Positions 43,839 through 50,748 of a stretch of DNA of 50,748 bases are shown in pieces. The position numbers were made by a program, and so were the translations under genes. This stretch comes from Granulicella sp. (lineage in GTDB: Bacteria > Acidobacteriota > Terriglobia > Terriglobales > Acidobacteriaceae). Location of the stretch: positions 1 to 50,748 of the forward strand of contig PKWK01000126.1 in assembly GCA_003133205.1 (NCBI GenBank), given 5' to 3'. Position 1 is the first letter of the stretch. Each line of letters begins with the position of its first letter. The notes beneath the pieces were generated by a model. It had not been told where the DNA came from, searched no databases, and worked only from the letters and a program-made list of their open reading frames with translations.

Positions 43839-44030
43839 TTATACGCGGGGTGTCAAGGGATTCGCTCCATAATCCTGTGGCCGTCCGTCCGCTTTGAGCG
43901 TCTGTCCGGCCAGCAGGTCACGACAGATTTCGTGGTCGCCATCCTCGAAGAAGATGGGCTCGCGCCGGTTGCCTCGCTGCGTTACATGGTGCGCAAGTCC
44001 GGGGATCACGATGTGTGCAAGTCGCGACAT
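43839..44030 (-). pseudogene. Fragment of a REP-associated (Y1, IS200-like) transposase
   Basis: Sixty-three codons. The first 45 or so match the start of RAYT-type transposases: MSRLAHIVIPGLAHHVTQRG, then NRREPIFFEDGDHEICRDLL. The HHVTQRGN part contains the conserved His region near the metal site. The rest (ADGRPQDYGANPLTPRV) is not transposase-like and the catalytic Tyr region is missing, so the gene is truncated. RAYTs act on REP palindromes; the repeat immediately downstream could be a substrate, which is inference from position. Confidence 0.75.
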
Positions 44031-44052
44031 TCAGCGCCAATGCAGACGAAAC

Positions 44053-44427
44053 CTAGTTTAGAGCATTTGCTTGAGGTGAGCCCGACTCTGATTCGGCCTG
44101 TCGAAGAACTACAGTCGCTTTTGCGGATGAGACCATAGATGATGAGCCGTATGGGACGCGAAAACGTGTAAGGTGTTCTATGTCGTCCTCATCCAACTCA
44201 ATCGCCCGAATGGGTTGAAGCGATCCACAGTGCGAAAGTGCTTTTTCCCACATCGTCCAGTCAGCATCACCGAGAAACTCTGTCACGATGTGATTGTAAG
44301 CACCAGACCCGAACGGAAGTGCAAATTCTAATCTGCCGACTTGTGCCTTGATGCAAAGGAAATATCGGTGACCGGTTGTTGAATTGAATGAACAACTAAC
44401 ACCAGCCTCATATGTCTCGTATCCCAT
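44053..44427 (-). CDS. Hypothetical protein, lower GC
   Basis: A protein of 124 residues from ATG 44427 with AGGGAG 6 bases upstream. The sequence looks like a folded cytosolic protein (HRYFLCIKAQVGRLEFALPF, then DDIEHLTRFRVPYGSS), without signal peptide or membrane segment. I recognise no family. Two 60-base lines counted by hand gave about 50 percent GC, below the surroundings, and it sits between a transposase fragment and palindromic repeats, so it may be acquired. Confidence 0.6.
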   Translation of the reverse strand: MGYETYEAGVSCSFNSTTGHRYFLCIKAQVGRLEFALPFGSGAYNHIVTEFLGDADWTMWEKALSHCGSLQPIRAIELDEDDIEHLTRFRVPYGSSSMVSSAKATVVLRQAESESGSPQANALN

Positions 44428-44529
44428 ATCGACTCCCTGAGTTCCTCGTACCGATAAAATGCTGACGGGAAGAGTATCCCGGATCGAATCATGAACACAA
44501 GTCTCATCTGTTTACTCATCGGATACTTG

Positions 44530-44731
44530 GCGGGTGGCCCACTCTAAGTTTTTTGAATCTTGATTTTCCCTCAAAAGTGGGTGCCCCATCCTTCGCTTTT
44601 TTCTAGCGAAGGGTGGGTTACCCCGAAGATAGACGCGCACTTTTATTGGAAGGCGGGTGGCCCAGGTCTGAAATCCGCCACCAAAGCGGGTGCCCCATGT
44701 CTCGATTCTCAGAATCGAGATGTGGGGCACT
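44530..44731 (+). repeat. Two GGGTGCCCCA-type palindromic repeat units
   Basis: Two units of about 120 bases each begin with GGCGGGTGGCCCA and contain GGGTGCCCCAT. Each ends in a long hairpin: 44581-44597 with 44605-44621, and 44690-44709 with 44711-44730 (20-bp arms, two mismatches, one-base loop). A shorter relative lies at 49279-49311. The interval 44428-44747 holds no gene. These look like a genome-wide intergenic palindrome family. Position downstream of the PL22 stop would also allow a terminator role. Confidence 0.75.
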
Positions 44732-44747
44732 TCCCGGTTCGGCCGCA

Positions 44748-46259
44748 CTAGCGGGTTGTGGCCGGGGCGGCGGGGGCGACGATGGGGCCTTTGCTGTTGG
44801 GTGGATCGACCGGGTTGAACTTCCTGGCGAGTTCCGGCGTTGACATTACGTCGGCTGCCGGTGGGTCGACTGCCTTCGCGGCCTCGGCTCCGAAGACGTA
44901 GCTGGGACCGAACATGTTGCTGGTGAAGATGACCAGCTTCTTGTCGGGCGAGAAGCGGACGTTGGGCTCTTCGCGGTAGTAGTGGTGGGACATGTTGACG
45001 AGATGCTCGGCGTGGAAGACGCCGGGCTGCCAAAAGTTGGGGTCGTTGAGCGCATCTTTGGCGACGGGGAACTTCACGGGGTGGAAGAGTTCGATCCACT
45101 CGCCGTCCTTGGCGCGGGCGACCTGTCCGGGATCGCCGCCGTCGCCGGTGAACATGTCGAGGTCCTTGGTGAGGTTGAAGTGAATCGACCATTCGTCGCG
45201 CTGCATGTGGTAGGCGGTGCGTTCGCCGGTTTTGAGGTTGAATCCGGCGAGGTAGAAGTCTTCGCCTTTGGGCGGCTGCCAGTCGTACCAGATGGTCTCG
45301 CCGTCGAGGCCCCAGAACTCGTGGCCTGCGATCTCGTTGACCATGGTGCGCTTGTGGATGAGGGTGTTGTGAGTGGCGTCGGTGTGGATCATCCAGATGC
45401 GATCGACCTTCTCCCACGAGCCTTCGTGGCAATACATCAGGAGCTCCGGATCGGAGGGCGAGAAGAGCAGATGGTTGATCCAGTCGGTGGAGTGAAGGAG
45501 CGGCTTCAGATCGCCGGGCTTCGCGCCGTTCGGGCCGGGCTCGAGGCGCAGGGTGAAGAGGACGAGGGGCAGGCGAGCGGCAAGACGGACTGCCATCATC
45601 TGACCCTTGTTGGTGGGCTGATAGTGGGGGCCCTGGACGGCACTGCCGACGCGATTGTCGGTTGCTCCGGCGGGCTGTGCGGGAGCGGGGACGGCAGTTG
45701 CGCCGTACTCCTTGCCGGTGGGCGGGCCTTCGATATAGGTGCCAGCGACCAGGGTCTCGTCCGCGTTGACGCTGACGACGCTCATGCTGTTGGTGTTGGG
45801 CAGCTTCGGCACGTCGACGAGTTTACGGATGGCGCCGGTGTTGGTGTCGGCCTTGTAGACCGCGGTTACGCCGGCCTCATCGGTCTTGGTGAAGAAGACG
45901 CTGTTGGTCTTGTGTCCGGCGACCATAGCGTGAACCACGCCAGGGGTCCGGCCGCCTGCGCCAGCATCTGCCGCGCCCGGTGGGTTGGCCACCAACAGCT
46001 TGGTGTGGCGGGTCGCCATGTCCATCACGTGGATGCCGTCGGGCGCGGTGTAGATCATCTGCTTGTTGTCCGGAGTGTAGGCGTTGATGTTGAAGTAGAA
46101 GCCGCCGGAGTTTGTTTCGTCGCTGAGCCGCCAGACGCGATGGCCGGTGTCTTTATCCACCCAGGTTTTTGGCGGCATCGGATCACCAGGTTTGGTCTGC
46201 GCAATGCAGGCGAGAGGAAGCAGGACGAGGGCGAATGCGGGGAGTGTGCGGAGGCGCAT
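44748..46259 (-). CDS. Secreted PL22-type oligogalacturonate lyase
   Basis: ATG 46259 follows AAGGAGAA and opens a signal peptide (TLPAFALVLLPLACIAQ); the longer frame from 46508 is not supported. The 503-residue protein starts with PKTWVDKDTGHRVWRLSDET and FYFNINAYTPDNKQMIYTAP, typical of the PL22 oligogalacturonide lyase propeller. Later elements include ELLMYCHEGSWEKVDRIWM, HEFWGLDGETIWYDW and LVNMSHHYYREEPNVRFSPD. PL22 cleaves unsaturated digalacturonate to monomers; classical members are cytosolic, so a signal peptide is of interest. The middle contains an Ala/Pro-rich insert (VPAPAQPAGATDN). It complements the GH28 genes. Confidence 0.85.
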   Translation of the reverse strand: MRLRTLPAFALVLLPLACIAQTKPGDPMPPKTWVDKDTGHRVWRLSDETNSGGFYFNINAYTPDNKQMIYTAPDGIHVMDMATRHTKLLVANPPGAADAGAGGRTPGVVHAMVAGHKTNSVFFTKTDEAGVTAVYKADTNTGAIRKLVDVPKLPNTNSMSVVSVNADETLVAGTYIEGPPTGKEYGATAVPAPAQPAGATDNRVGSAVQGPHYQPTNKGQMMAVRLAARLPLVLFTLRLEPGPNGAKPGDLKPLLHSTDWINHLLFSPSDPELLMYCHEGSWEKVDRIWMIHTDATHNTLIHKRTMVNEIAGHEFWGLDGETIWYDWQPPKGEDFYLAGFNLKTGERTAYHMQRDEWSIHFNLTKDLDMFTGDGGDPGQVARAKDGEWIELFHPVKFPVAKDALNDPNFWQPGVFHAEHLVNMSHHYYREEPNVRFSPDKKLVIFTSNMFGPSYVFGAEAAKAVDPPAADVMSTPELARKFNPVDPPNSKGPIVAPAAPATTR

Positions 46260-46318
46260 AGGGACTTCTCCTTCAGGCGGGCCATCCCCGGGGGGACGCC
46301 GCCCATGGCGGAAAGATA

Positions 46319-46361
46319 CTGGGCTCGGACGGAGCCCAGCGAATATCGCACGGCTTTTATA
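46319..46361 (-). promoter_or_regulatory. Probable promoter and leader hairpin of the PL22 gene
   Basis: On the minus strand TATAAA (46361-46356) is a likely -10. About 17 bases further, an 8-bp perfect stem (CTGGGCTC with GAGCCCAG, loop CGTCC; 46339-46319) would form near the 5' end of the transcript. The leader continues about 60 bases to the ribosome site. A 5' stem of this kind can stabilise mRNA or serve as a control point; no known riboswitch was recognised. The TGGTNGGACCA motif of the GH28 genes was not found here. Confidence 0.45.
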
Positions 46362-46461
46362 CACTCCGCAGTATTCGATTGGGAAATGTTTCCGAGGGGG
46401 AAATTCTGGCAGATGTTGGAGAACTGGACGGTGGGGGCCAAAACAGAAGCAGATTCCCTTC

Positions 46462-46512
46462 GGGAATGACAAGCAAGGGTAATGACAAGCAAAAAGAATG
46501 ACAAGCAAAAGA
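46462..46512 (+). repeat. Three tandem AATGACAAGCAA repeats
   Basis: AATGACAAGCAA occurs three times, about 16 bases apart, between the PL22 promoter and the terminator of the small secreted protein gene. The number of copies probably varies. No function is evident. Confidence 0.7.
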
Positions 46513-46516
46513 AACA

Positions 46517-46555
46517 GCGAGGCCGGCGCGGAGTGGTCTCCGTGGCCGGCCTCGC
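46517..46555 (-). terminator. Rho-independent terminator of the small Arg-rich protein gene
   Basis: On the minus strand an 11-bp perfect stem (GCGAGGCCGGC with GCCGGCCTCGC) encloses an inner GGAG/CTCC stem and is followed by a T-rich run (TGTTTCTTTT). It lies 23 bases after the stop codon. Confidence 0.85.
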
Positions 46556-46577
46556 GAACGTCTTGAATCTTCGGCGT

Positions 46578-46922
46578 CTAGCGATAGCCGTAGGGGCGAT
46601 CGTAGAGGTGTGCGTGCTCCCACTGCTCGTGCTCCCACCGCTCATGCTGGAGATAAGCCTGGCGGCGGGCAAACTCTTCGCGTGCTTCGCGGTCACGGAA
46701 CTCTTCGCGGCGGCGGAAGTCGTCGCGGTCAGCGCGATAGCCGTCGCGATCGGCGTAGCGGTAGCCGTCGTGGTCAACGACATAGGCGGGGTGTCCGAGC
46801 TGGACGCCAACTGCGAATTGCTGTGCCTGCGCGGTGGCTGGATTCACAGCCATGAATGCGCCTGCTGCGAGGCCAGTCATCATCAACTTTGCAACCATTC
46901 CCTTTACATTTGCGATCTTCAT
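46578..46922 (-). CDS. Small secreted Arg/Glu/Tyr-rich protein
   Basis: A protein of 114 residues; ATG 46922 follows AGGAGG by 5-6 bases, and the frame upstream is the shadow of the nnr gene. The signal peptide (LMMTGLAAGAFMAVNPATAQA) is followed by a short conserved-looking piece (QQFAVGVQLGHPAYV). The rest is a highly charged, aromatic tail (repeats of DRDGYR, RREEFRDREAREEF and HERWEHEQWEH). I do not recognise a family; proteins of this composition occur as small periplasmic proteins in this phylum. Function unknown. Confidence 0.8.
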   Translation of the reverse strand: MKIANVKGMVAKLMMTGLAAGAFMAVNPATAQAQQFAVGVQLGHPAYVVDHDGYRYADRDGYRADRDDFRRREEFRDREAREEFARRQAYLQHERWEHEQWEHAHLYDRPYGYR

Positions 46923-47049
46923 AATGGCCTCCTGACTACACACCACTGAACCCGTGTCTGGCCGCTGGTGTTTCGCGCAACTTCTGCGCCGTGGCGGGTT
47001 GTAGCGACGCGATGTGGTGTTGCCAGGCAAATTCGAGTAGAAGGGAGGG

Positions 47050-48681
47050 ATGCAGATTCTGACTTCGGTAGAGATGGGCGCGGTGGATCGGCGGACGGCA
47101 GAGGAGTTTGGCGTGCCGCTGGCGACGCTGATGGAGAACGCGGGCGCAGCGGTGGCGGCGTTTTGTTTGCGGCAGTATGGGGTGGCGGAGCGCGTCGTCG
47201 TGCTGTGCGGCAAGGGCAACAATGGAGGCGATGGGTTTGTCGCGGCGCGGGTACTGGCGGCAGCGGGCGTTAGCGTGCGGGTGATTCTGCTGGGGCGGGC
47301 CGATGAGGTGAAGGGCGAGGCAGCAGAAGCGCTGCGGCGGTTGCGGGCGGAGTCCGCGGCGGTTGGTGTGCTGGAAGTTGTGGATGAGGCGGGGCTCGCG
47401 GGCGTGAGGGGCGTGCTGAAGCTTGCGGAGTTGATTGTGGACGCTGTGGTGGGGACAGGGTTCAAGCCGCCGTTGCGCGGGTTGGCTGCCACGCTGCGGG
47501 AGACGATTGCTGGAGTGGATGCGCCGGTGGTGGCGGTGGATCTGCCGAGCGGGTGGGACGCGGACTCGATGGAGCAGAAGGCGGAGGAGGCGTATCGAGC
47601 GGATGCGGTAGTGACATTTACGGCGCCGAAGAGGGCGCATGTGTTTGGGCATCTTACGGGTTCAACATTTGGGCCGGTGGTGGTGGCGGAGATTGGATCG
47701 CCTGCGGAGGCGGTGGTTTCGGAGGGCGGGCTGAGCTGGGCGGGGGCTTTAAAGGTGATTGCCGAGAGACCGCGGGATGTGAATTCGAACAAGGGAAAGT
47801 TTGGACATGTGCTGGTTGTGGGCGGGAGTTATGGCAACGCGGGCGCGCCGGCGATGGCGTCGCTGGCGGCGTTGCGAGCTGGTGCGGGGCTGGTGACGGC
47901 GGCGGTTCCGGCTTCGATTGTCGATACGGTGGCGGGTGTGACGCCGGAGTTGATGGTCGTTCCGCTGCGGGAGTCGGGAAGGGTTGGTGCGCTGGAGAAG
48001 CCGGATGTCGGATTTGGCACAATTTCAGTTGCAAATTTGGAGAAGGAGAGGCTGGAGCGGATTTTGAAGGGGATTAAAGTGGTCGCGGTGGGGCCTGGGG
48101 TTTCGACCGAAGGGGATGCTCCGGAATTTGTTCGCGGATTGGTTGCAGATTGCAAGTTGCCGATGGTGATCGATGCGGATGCGCTGAATGCGTTTGAGGA
48201 GCGGGCGGAGCTGCTGCATGGCGAGGGGCGCGTGATGGTGCTGACGCCGCACCCGGGGGAGATGGCGCGGCTGGCGGGGATGACGATCAAGGACGTTGAG
48301 GCGGACAGGATCGGACTGGCGCGGCGGTTTGCGATGGAGCATAAGCTGACGCTGGTGCTGAAGGGTTGGAGGACGCTGGTGGCGCATCCGGATGGGCGGG
48401 TTGCGGTGAATACGAGCGGGAATCCGGCGATGGCGAAGGGCGGGAGCGGGGATATTCTGACAGGGATTGTGGCGGCGATGCTGGCGCAGTATGGCGAAGA
48501 CCCGGCGCGGGCGGTGGAGGCGGCGGTGTTTCTGCATGGGTTGGCGGCGGATTTTGCGGCGCGGGCAATCGATGAGCATACCGTTCTTGCTACCGATACG
48601 GTTACACATTTGTCGGACGCGTTTCGCTATCGGACGAAGGATGGGGATGGGATGACGTGGATTTGCGGGGTGCATGCGTGA
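47050..48681 (+). CDS. nnr: Bifunctional NAD(P)H-hydrate epimerase/dehydratase
   Basis: A protein of 543 residues. Residues 1 to about 215 form the YjeF_N epimerase (LMENAGAAVAAF, CGKGNNGGDGFVAARVL, VAVDLPSGWDAD). Residues of about 235-530 form the ribokinase-like dehydratase (KFGHVLVVGGSYGNAGAPAM, VLTPHPGEMARLAG, GNPAMAKGGSGDILTG at about 457-472). It repairs hydrated NADH and NADPH in the cytoplasm. AAGGGAGGG precedes the ATG. The gene is GC-rich at third positions. It is followed by tsaE on the same strand after an element with two hairpins; nnr and tsaE are often neighbours in bacteria. Confidence 0.96.
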   Translation: MQILTSVEMGAVDRRTAEEFGVPLATLMENAGAAVAAFCLRQYGVAERVVVLCGKGNNGGDGFVAARVLAAAGVSVRVILLGRADEVKGEAAEALRRLRAESAAVGVLEVVDEAGLAGVRGVLKLAELIVDAVVGTGFKPPLRGLAATLRETIAGVDAPVVAVDLPSGWDADSMEQKAEEAYRADAVVTFTAPKRAHVFGHLTGSTFGPVVVAEIGSPAEAVVSEGGLSWAGALKVIAERPRDVNSNKGKFGHVLVVGGSYGNAGAPAMASLAALRAGAGLVTAAVPASIVDTVAGVTPELMVVPLRESGRVGALEKPDVGFGTISVANLEKERLERILKGIKVVAVGPGVSTEGDAPEFVRGLVADCKLPMVIDADALNAFEERAELLHGEGRVMVLTPHPGEMARLAGMTIKDVEADRIGLARRFAMEHKLTLVLKGWRTLVAHPDGRVAVNTSGNPAMAKGGSGDILTGIVAAMLAQYGEDPARAVEAAVFLHGLAADFAARAIDEHTVLATDTVTHLSDAFRYRTKDGDGMTWICGVHA

Positions 48682-48693
48682 AGACATATCCCA

Positions 48694-48747
48694 GGGGCTA
48701 AAGCCCCCGTTCTCCGCAGCGGTTAATGTCCGGGCTGAAGCCCGGAC
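48694..48747 (+). repeat. Double-hairpin intergenic element between nnr and tsaE
   Basis: Two adjacent hairpins: GGGGCT-AA-AGCCCC (48694-48707) and GTCCGGGC-TGAA-GCCCGGAC (48728-48747). They share the GGGCT-(G)AA-GCCC core and have no T run, so they are not classical terminators. The form suggests a dispersed intergenic palindrome. It sits in the 118-base leader of tsaE. Confidence 0.65.
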
Positions 48748-48799
48748 CTATCTCAGAGACATATTCAGTTATCCAAGACAAATATTCAGAAGGAGCGCA

Positions 48800-49258
48800 A
48801 TGAGGGAGCGGCGGTTCAAGACACGGTCGGTTGAGGGGACGCTGGAGTTGGGGGAGCGGATTGCGGAGATGCTGCAGGTTGGGCTCTCACAACAACAGGG
48901 CGGGCTGGTGGTGATTCTGCGCGGCGAGGTGGGGGCAGGGAAGACGACGCTGGTGAAGGGGATTGCGGCGGCCCTGGGCGCGGCGGCGGAGGATGAGGTG
49001 ACGAGTCCGACGTTCACGATTGTGCATGAATATGTGGGGACGAAGGTGCGGCTGTTTCACCTCGATCTGTATCGGCTGGAGACGGAGGAGCAGATCGCGG
49101 TGCTGGGGCTGGAGGAGATGGCTGGGTATGAGAATTCGCTGGTGCTGGTGGAGTGGGGCGAGCGGTTCGAGAGCGTGGTGAAGATGGCCGGCGGGGAGAT
49201 TTACATGGAGCACGGCGAGGGCGAAGAGCGCGGGCTGATTGTGCGGCTGAAGGACTAG
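48800..49258 (+). CDS. tsaE: tRNA threonylcarbamoyladenosine biosynthesis ATPase TsaE
   Basis: A protein of 152 residues. I start it at ATG 48800, preceded by AAGGAG; the open frame upstream crosses the hairpin element. The Walker A motif GEVGAGKTT (42-50) is followed by TSPTFTIVHEY and FHLDLYRLETEEQ. VLVEWGERF near the end is the family hallmark. TsaE works with TsaB and TsaD to make t6A37 in tRNAs reading ANN codons, in the cytoplasm. It is normal in size and intact. Confidence 0.96.
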   Translation: MRERRFKTRSVEGTLELGERIAEMLQVGLSQQQGGLVVILRGEVGAGKTTLVKGIAAALGAAAEDEVTSPTFTIVHEYVGTKVRLFHLDLYRLETEEQIAVLGLEEMAGYENSLVLVEWGERFESVVKMAGGEIYMEHGEGEERGLIVRLKD

Positions 49259-49278
49259 GGTGGATGAACCCCTTGCAT

Positions 49279-49311
49279 CCCACCCATCGCGATAGAACCG
49301 CGATGAATGGG
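49279..49311 (+). repeat. Short GGGTGCCCCA-type palindrome between tsaE and the methyltransferase gene
   Basis: CCCACCCATCGCG pairs with CGCGATGAATGGG (two mismatches) around a 7-base loop, followed by GGCACCCGAG. This is the same architecture as the hairpins at 44581-44731. It lies between two convergent stops and may also end transcription. Confidence 0.6.
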
Positions 49312-49332
49312 GCACCCGAGCTTTAGGCGGGA

Positions 49333-50157
49333 TTAGGCGGCGGGGGTGAAGATGGGGCCTTTGGAGCGGCCGGTGTAGCGGTAGATGGCGCACTCTTCGT
49401 CGCCGGTAGAGCCGTATTCTTTTTGGCGCGCGATGGCTTCCAGGTCGGCGGCGTGGTCCTCCGGAGTCATGCGGACGTGGTCGAGGAAGAGCTGCGTGAA
49501 GGCGGGGTTGCGATCGAGGACGTCGGCGCACTCGGAGTTGACGTAGAGCAGATCGAGCGTGCCGGGCCGCTTGGCGAACTGGGTCTCGATGCGGCGGAGG
49601 AGTTGCTTGAGCACCGGCGCTTCGAAGGGGTGGAAGAGGAAGAGGAGTGTGGGCGTGGCGGGGAAGTCGAAGTCGAGCGCGTCCTGCTCGAGGACCTCGA
49701 TGGGGGCGAGGCGCGGGGCGGTGAAGTCGGCCTCGTGAGTGCCGATCCAGTGGGCTACGTTGTGGCGGGCGATGGCGGTCATGTCGGGATTGAGTTCGAT
49801 GCCGATGACTTTGCGGAAGCGGTATTCGCTGGCGACGAGCAGGCCGCGGCCCTTGCCGGCGCCGATGTCAATGAAGGTGTAGCTGGAGATGGGGTGGGGC
49901 GGGATAGTCTCGCGCCACTGGTCGATGAGGGTGTGCAGGATGCTGGGGGCGACGCCGTAGTAGGCGGTGACGTGCTCGTCGTTGGCGTGACCGGTGACGA
50001 GGTGTTTGGCGGGGACGAGGCCGCTGGTGTCGACGCCGTGCATCTGGTCGAAGGGATGGATGGGGAAGGTGGTGAGCTTGAGCAGGTCGCGGGGGCGGAT
50101 GGGCGGAGGAACCAGGCTAGGTTTTGGCGGGGCGGGTTTGGATCTGGATGAGGGCAT
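49333..50157 (-). CDS. Class I SAM-dependent methyltransferase-like protein
   Basis: A protein of 274 residues. After a Pro-rich N-terminus, residues of about 95-105 read FIDIGAGKGRG, the SAM-binding glycine loop. VIGIELNPDMTAIARHNV follows as the second strand with its acidic residue, and LLFLFHPFEAPVL as the later part of the Rossmann fold. The substrate is not predictable. Its start overlaps the DUF59 gene by 41 bases, so the two are likely co-transcribed. No signal peptide; cytoplasmic. Confidence 0.82.
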   Translation of the reverse strand: MPSSRSKPAPPKPSLVPPPIRPRDLLKLTTFPIHPFDQMHGVDTSGLVPAKHLVTGHANDEHVTAYYGVAPSILHTLIDQWRETIPPHPISSYTFIDIGAGKGRGLLVASEYRFRKVIGIELNPDMTAIARHNVAHWIGTHEADFTAPRLAPIEVLEQDALDFDFPATPTLLFLFHPFEAPVLKQLLRRIETQFAKRPGTLDLLYVNSECADVLDRNPAFTQLFLDHVRMTPEDHAADLEAIARQKEYGSTGDEECAIYRYTGRSKGPIFTPAA

Positions 50158-50545
50158 GCTTGGGCTTACTCGATGTTAGATGATTGCCGAGGCGCGCGCG
50201 GCCTTCGGGGGAGATGCGTCCGGGGTTCCAGGCGGGCTCGCGGACGAGGTCGACCTGGGTGCGGCTGATGGTCTCGAAGGCGGCGAGGCGGTTCTGGATC
50301 TGGGCGATGAGCGGAGTGTCTTCGGGGTCGACGATGGAGGAGAGAGTGAGTGAGACTTGGACGCGGTGACGGGGAGGGACGCCGGGGATGCCGGCGCCGG
50401 GGGCATCGGGGTCGGGCGCGATGGCGATGGAGTGCACGAGGCCGAGGTCGACGATGTTGAGTGGGATCTCGGGGTCGTAGCAATCGCGCAGGGCGGCGAG
50501 GATGTCGGCTTCGGTGAGTGGGGCGGGATGGGTTGACCGAGGCAT
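50117..50545 (-). CDS. DUF59/MIP18-family (SufT/PaaD-like) protein
   Basis: A protein of 142 residues. The family signature is seen at the N-terminus (LTEADILAALRDCYDPEIPL, then NIVDLGLVHSI) and continues with VQVSLTLSS. DUF59 proteins take part in iron-sulfur cluster assembly or delivery. The C-terminal 40 residues (VREPAWNPGRISPEGRARLG) match the usual W-P-I/L-S-EGR ending of this group, after which a short charged tail overlaps the next gene. No good ribosome site was seen before the ATG. Confidence 0.86.
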   Translation of the reverse strand: MPRSTHPAPLTEADILAALRDCYDPEIPLNIVDLGLVHSIAIAPDPDAPGAGIPGVPPRHRVQVSLTLSSIVDPEDTPLIAQIQNRLAAFETISRTQVDLVREPAWNPGRISPEGRARLGNHLTSSKPKHALIQIQTRPAKT

Positions 50546-50622
50546 GGGGGCAGGTTTGAGGATATCTTTACTGAGGGCGCCTGAGCCGCAGCGCTGTCCG
50601 GTTGGAGCCTAATAGTGGGGGC

Positions 50623-50748
50623 ATTCTGGCCGCGATTGAGGCTTGGAATTGGTGTCGGCATAGTGTACCCCCCCCGGGTATCGATCCGTGCATAATCTTA
50701 CAAACAAACCACTTACGGCCCATTGAATTTGCAGGATCTTGAAAACAA
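50623..50748 (+). repeat. Dispersed repeat, copy B, cut by the window edge
   Basis: Second copy of the repeat at 43610-43734, in the same orientation, running to the last base of the window. It differs at about one base in five and has a longer C run (CCCCCCCCGGGTATCGAT). It lies in the intergenic region upstream of the DUF59 gene. Since the sequence ends here, the extent of the copy is unknown. Confidence 0.75.

Noticed and set aside
43839..44030. Active insertion sequence
   Set aside because: Only the N-terminal part of a Y1 transposase is left, and the catalytic Tyr region is absent.
44530..44731. CRISPR array
   Set aside because: Only two imperfect units with internal hairpins, without uniform spacers or any cas gene. 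The whole window shows no CRISPR.
44512..45432. Minus-strand 306-codon Arg/Pro-rich frame
   Set aside because: Out-of-frame shadow of the PL22 gene that runs into palindromic repeats; composition is not protein-like.
44982..46469. Plus-strand open frame of 495 codons
   Set aside because: Antisense shadow of the PL22-type gene, with no ribosome site or recognisable domain.
46923..47792. Upstream extension of the small Arg-rich secreted protein
   Set aside because: The extension is antisense to nnr and Ser/Thr/Pro-biased; the ATG at 46922 has AGGAGG and a signal peptide.

Overview
The window looks like a chromosomal stretch from an Acidobacteriota genome of the Terriglobia type. This is inferred from the gene families: very large Oar-like TonB-dependent receptors with an N-terminal carboxypeptidase-regulatory-like domain, FG-GAP/UnbV (CRTAC1-type) secreted proteins paired with TPR proteins, secreted multiheme cytochromes, propeller-type sensor kinases, and short GC-rich palindromic repeats between genes. 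The sequence is GC-rich. No phage, CRISPR array or intact insertion sequence was seen.

Left part, 1-23.2 kb: an arabinan/arabinose locus. It holds two GH43 genes, a GH5-like glycosidase, a GH51 arabinofuranosidase, a TonB-dependent receptor, a LacI-family regulator and the tail of an L-arabinose isomerase. Between them lie CRTAC1-like proteins, TPR proteins and c-type cytochromes. Two arrangements stand out. A GH5-like enzyme, a CRTAC1 protein and a TPR protein form one operon, with an ATGA overlap at the first junction. A multiheme cytochrome, a monoheme cytochrome and an arabinanase form another. A palindromic LacI-type site (TGNAANCGNTTACA) occurs before the receptor, the GH5-like gene and the GH51 gene, with a weaker match before the first GH43. 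Several of the sugar genes are broken: GH43 and the receptor by single-base shifts, GH51 by an in-frame TGA, and araA by truncation plus a shift. The arabinan pathway therefore seems to be decaying, unless these are assembly errors.

Middle part, 23.2-37.8 kb: a small secreted protein, a propeller sensor kinase with its NarL-type regulator, an intact large TonB-dependent receptor, a low-GC orphan gene beside tRNA-Phe(GAA), a secreted adenosine-deaminase-like enzyme, an M61 metallopeptidase and a small secreted protein.

Right part, 37.9-50.7 kb: pectin backbone genes (two GH28 polygalacturonases and a secreted PL22-type oligogalacturonate lyase) mixed with housekeeping genes (YggS-like PLP protein, DUF167, DMT/DUF486, Nnr, TsaE, a methyltransferase and a DUF59/SufT-like protein). 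The two GH28 genes share a conserved upstream block of about 34 bp. The second GH28 is frameshifted at a G7 tract inside a collagen-like insert. Dispersed repeats, including one of about 125 bp present at 43.6 kb and again at the right edge, sit near a fragment of a REP-type (Y1) transposase.

The two halves fit one theme, breakdown of pectin: galacturonan backbone on the right and arabinan side chains on the left, with import through TonB-dependent receptors. Single-base breaks recur in the carbohydrate genes, so the first question for any reader is whether they are real or come from the assembly.
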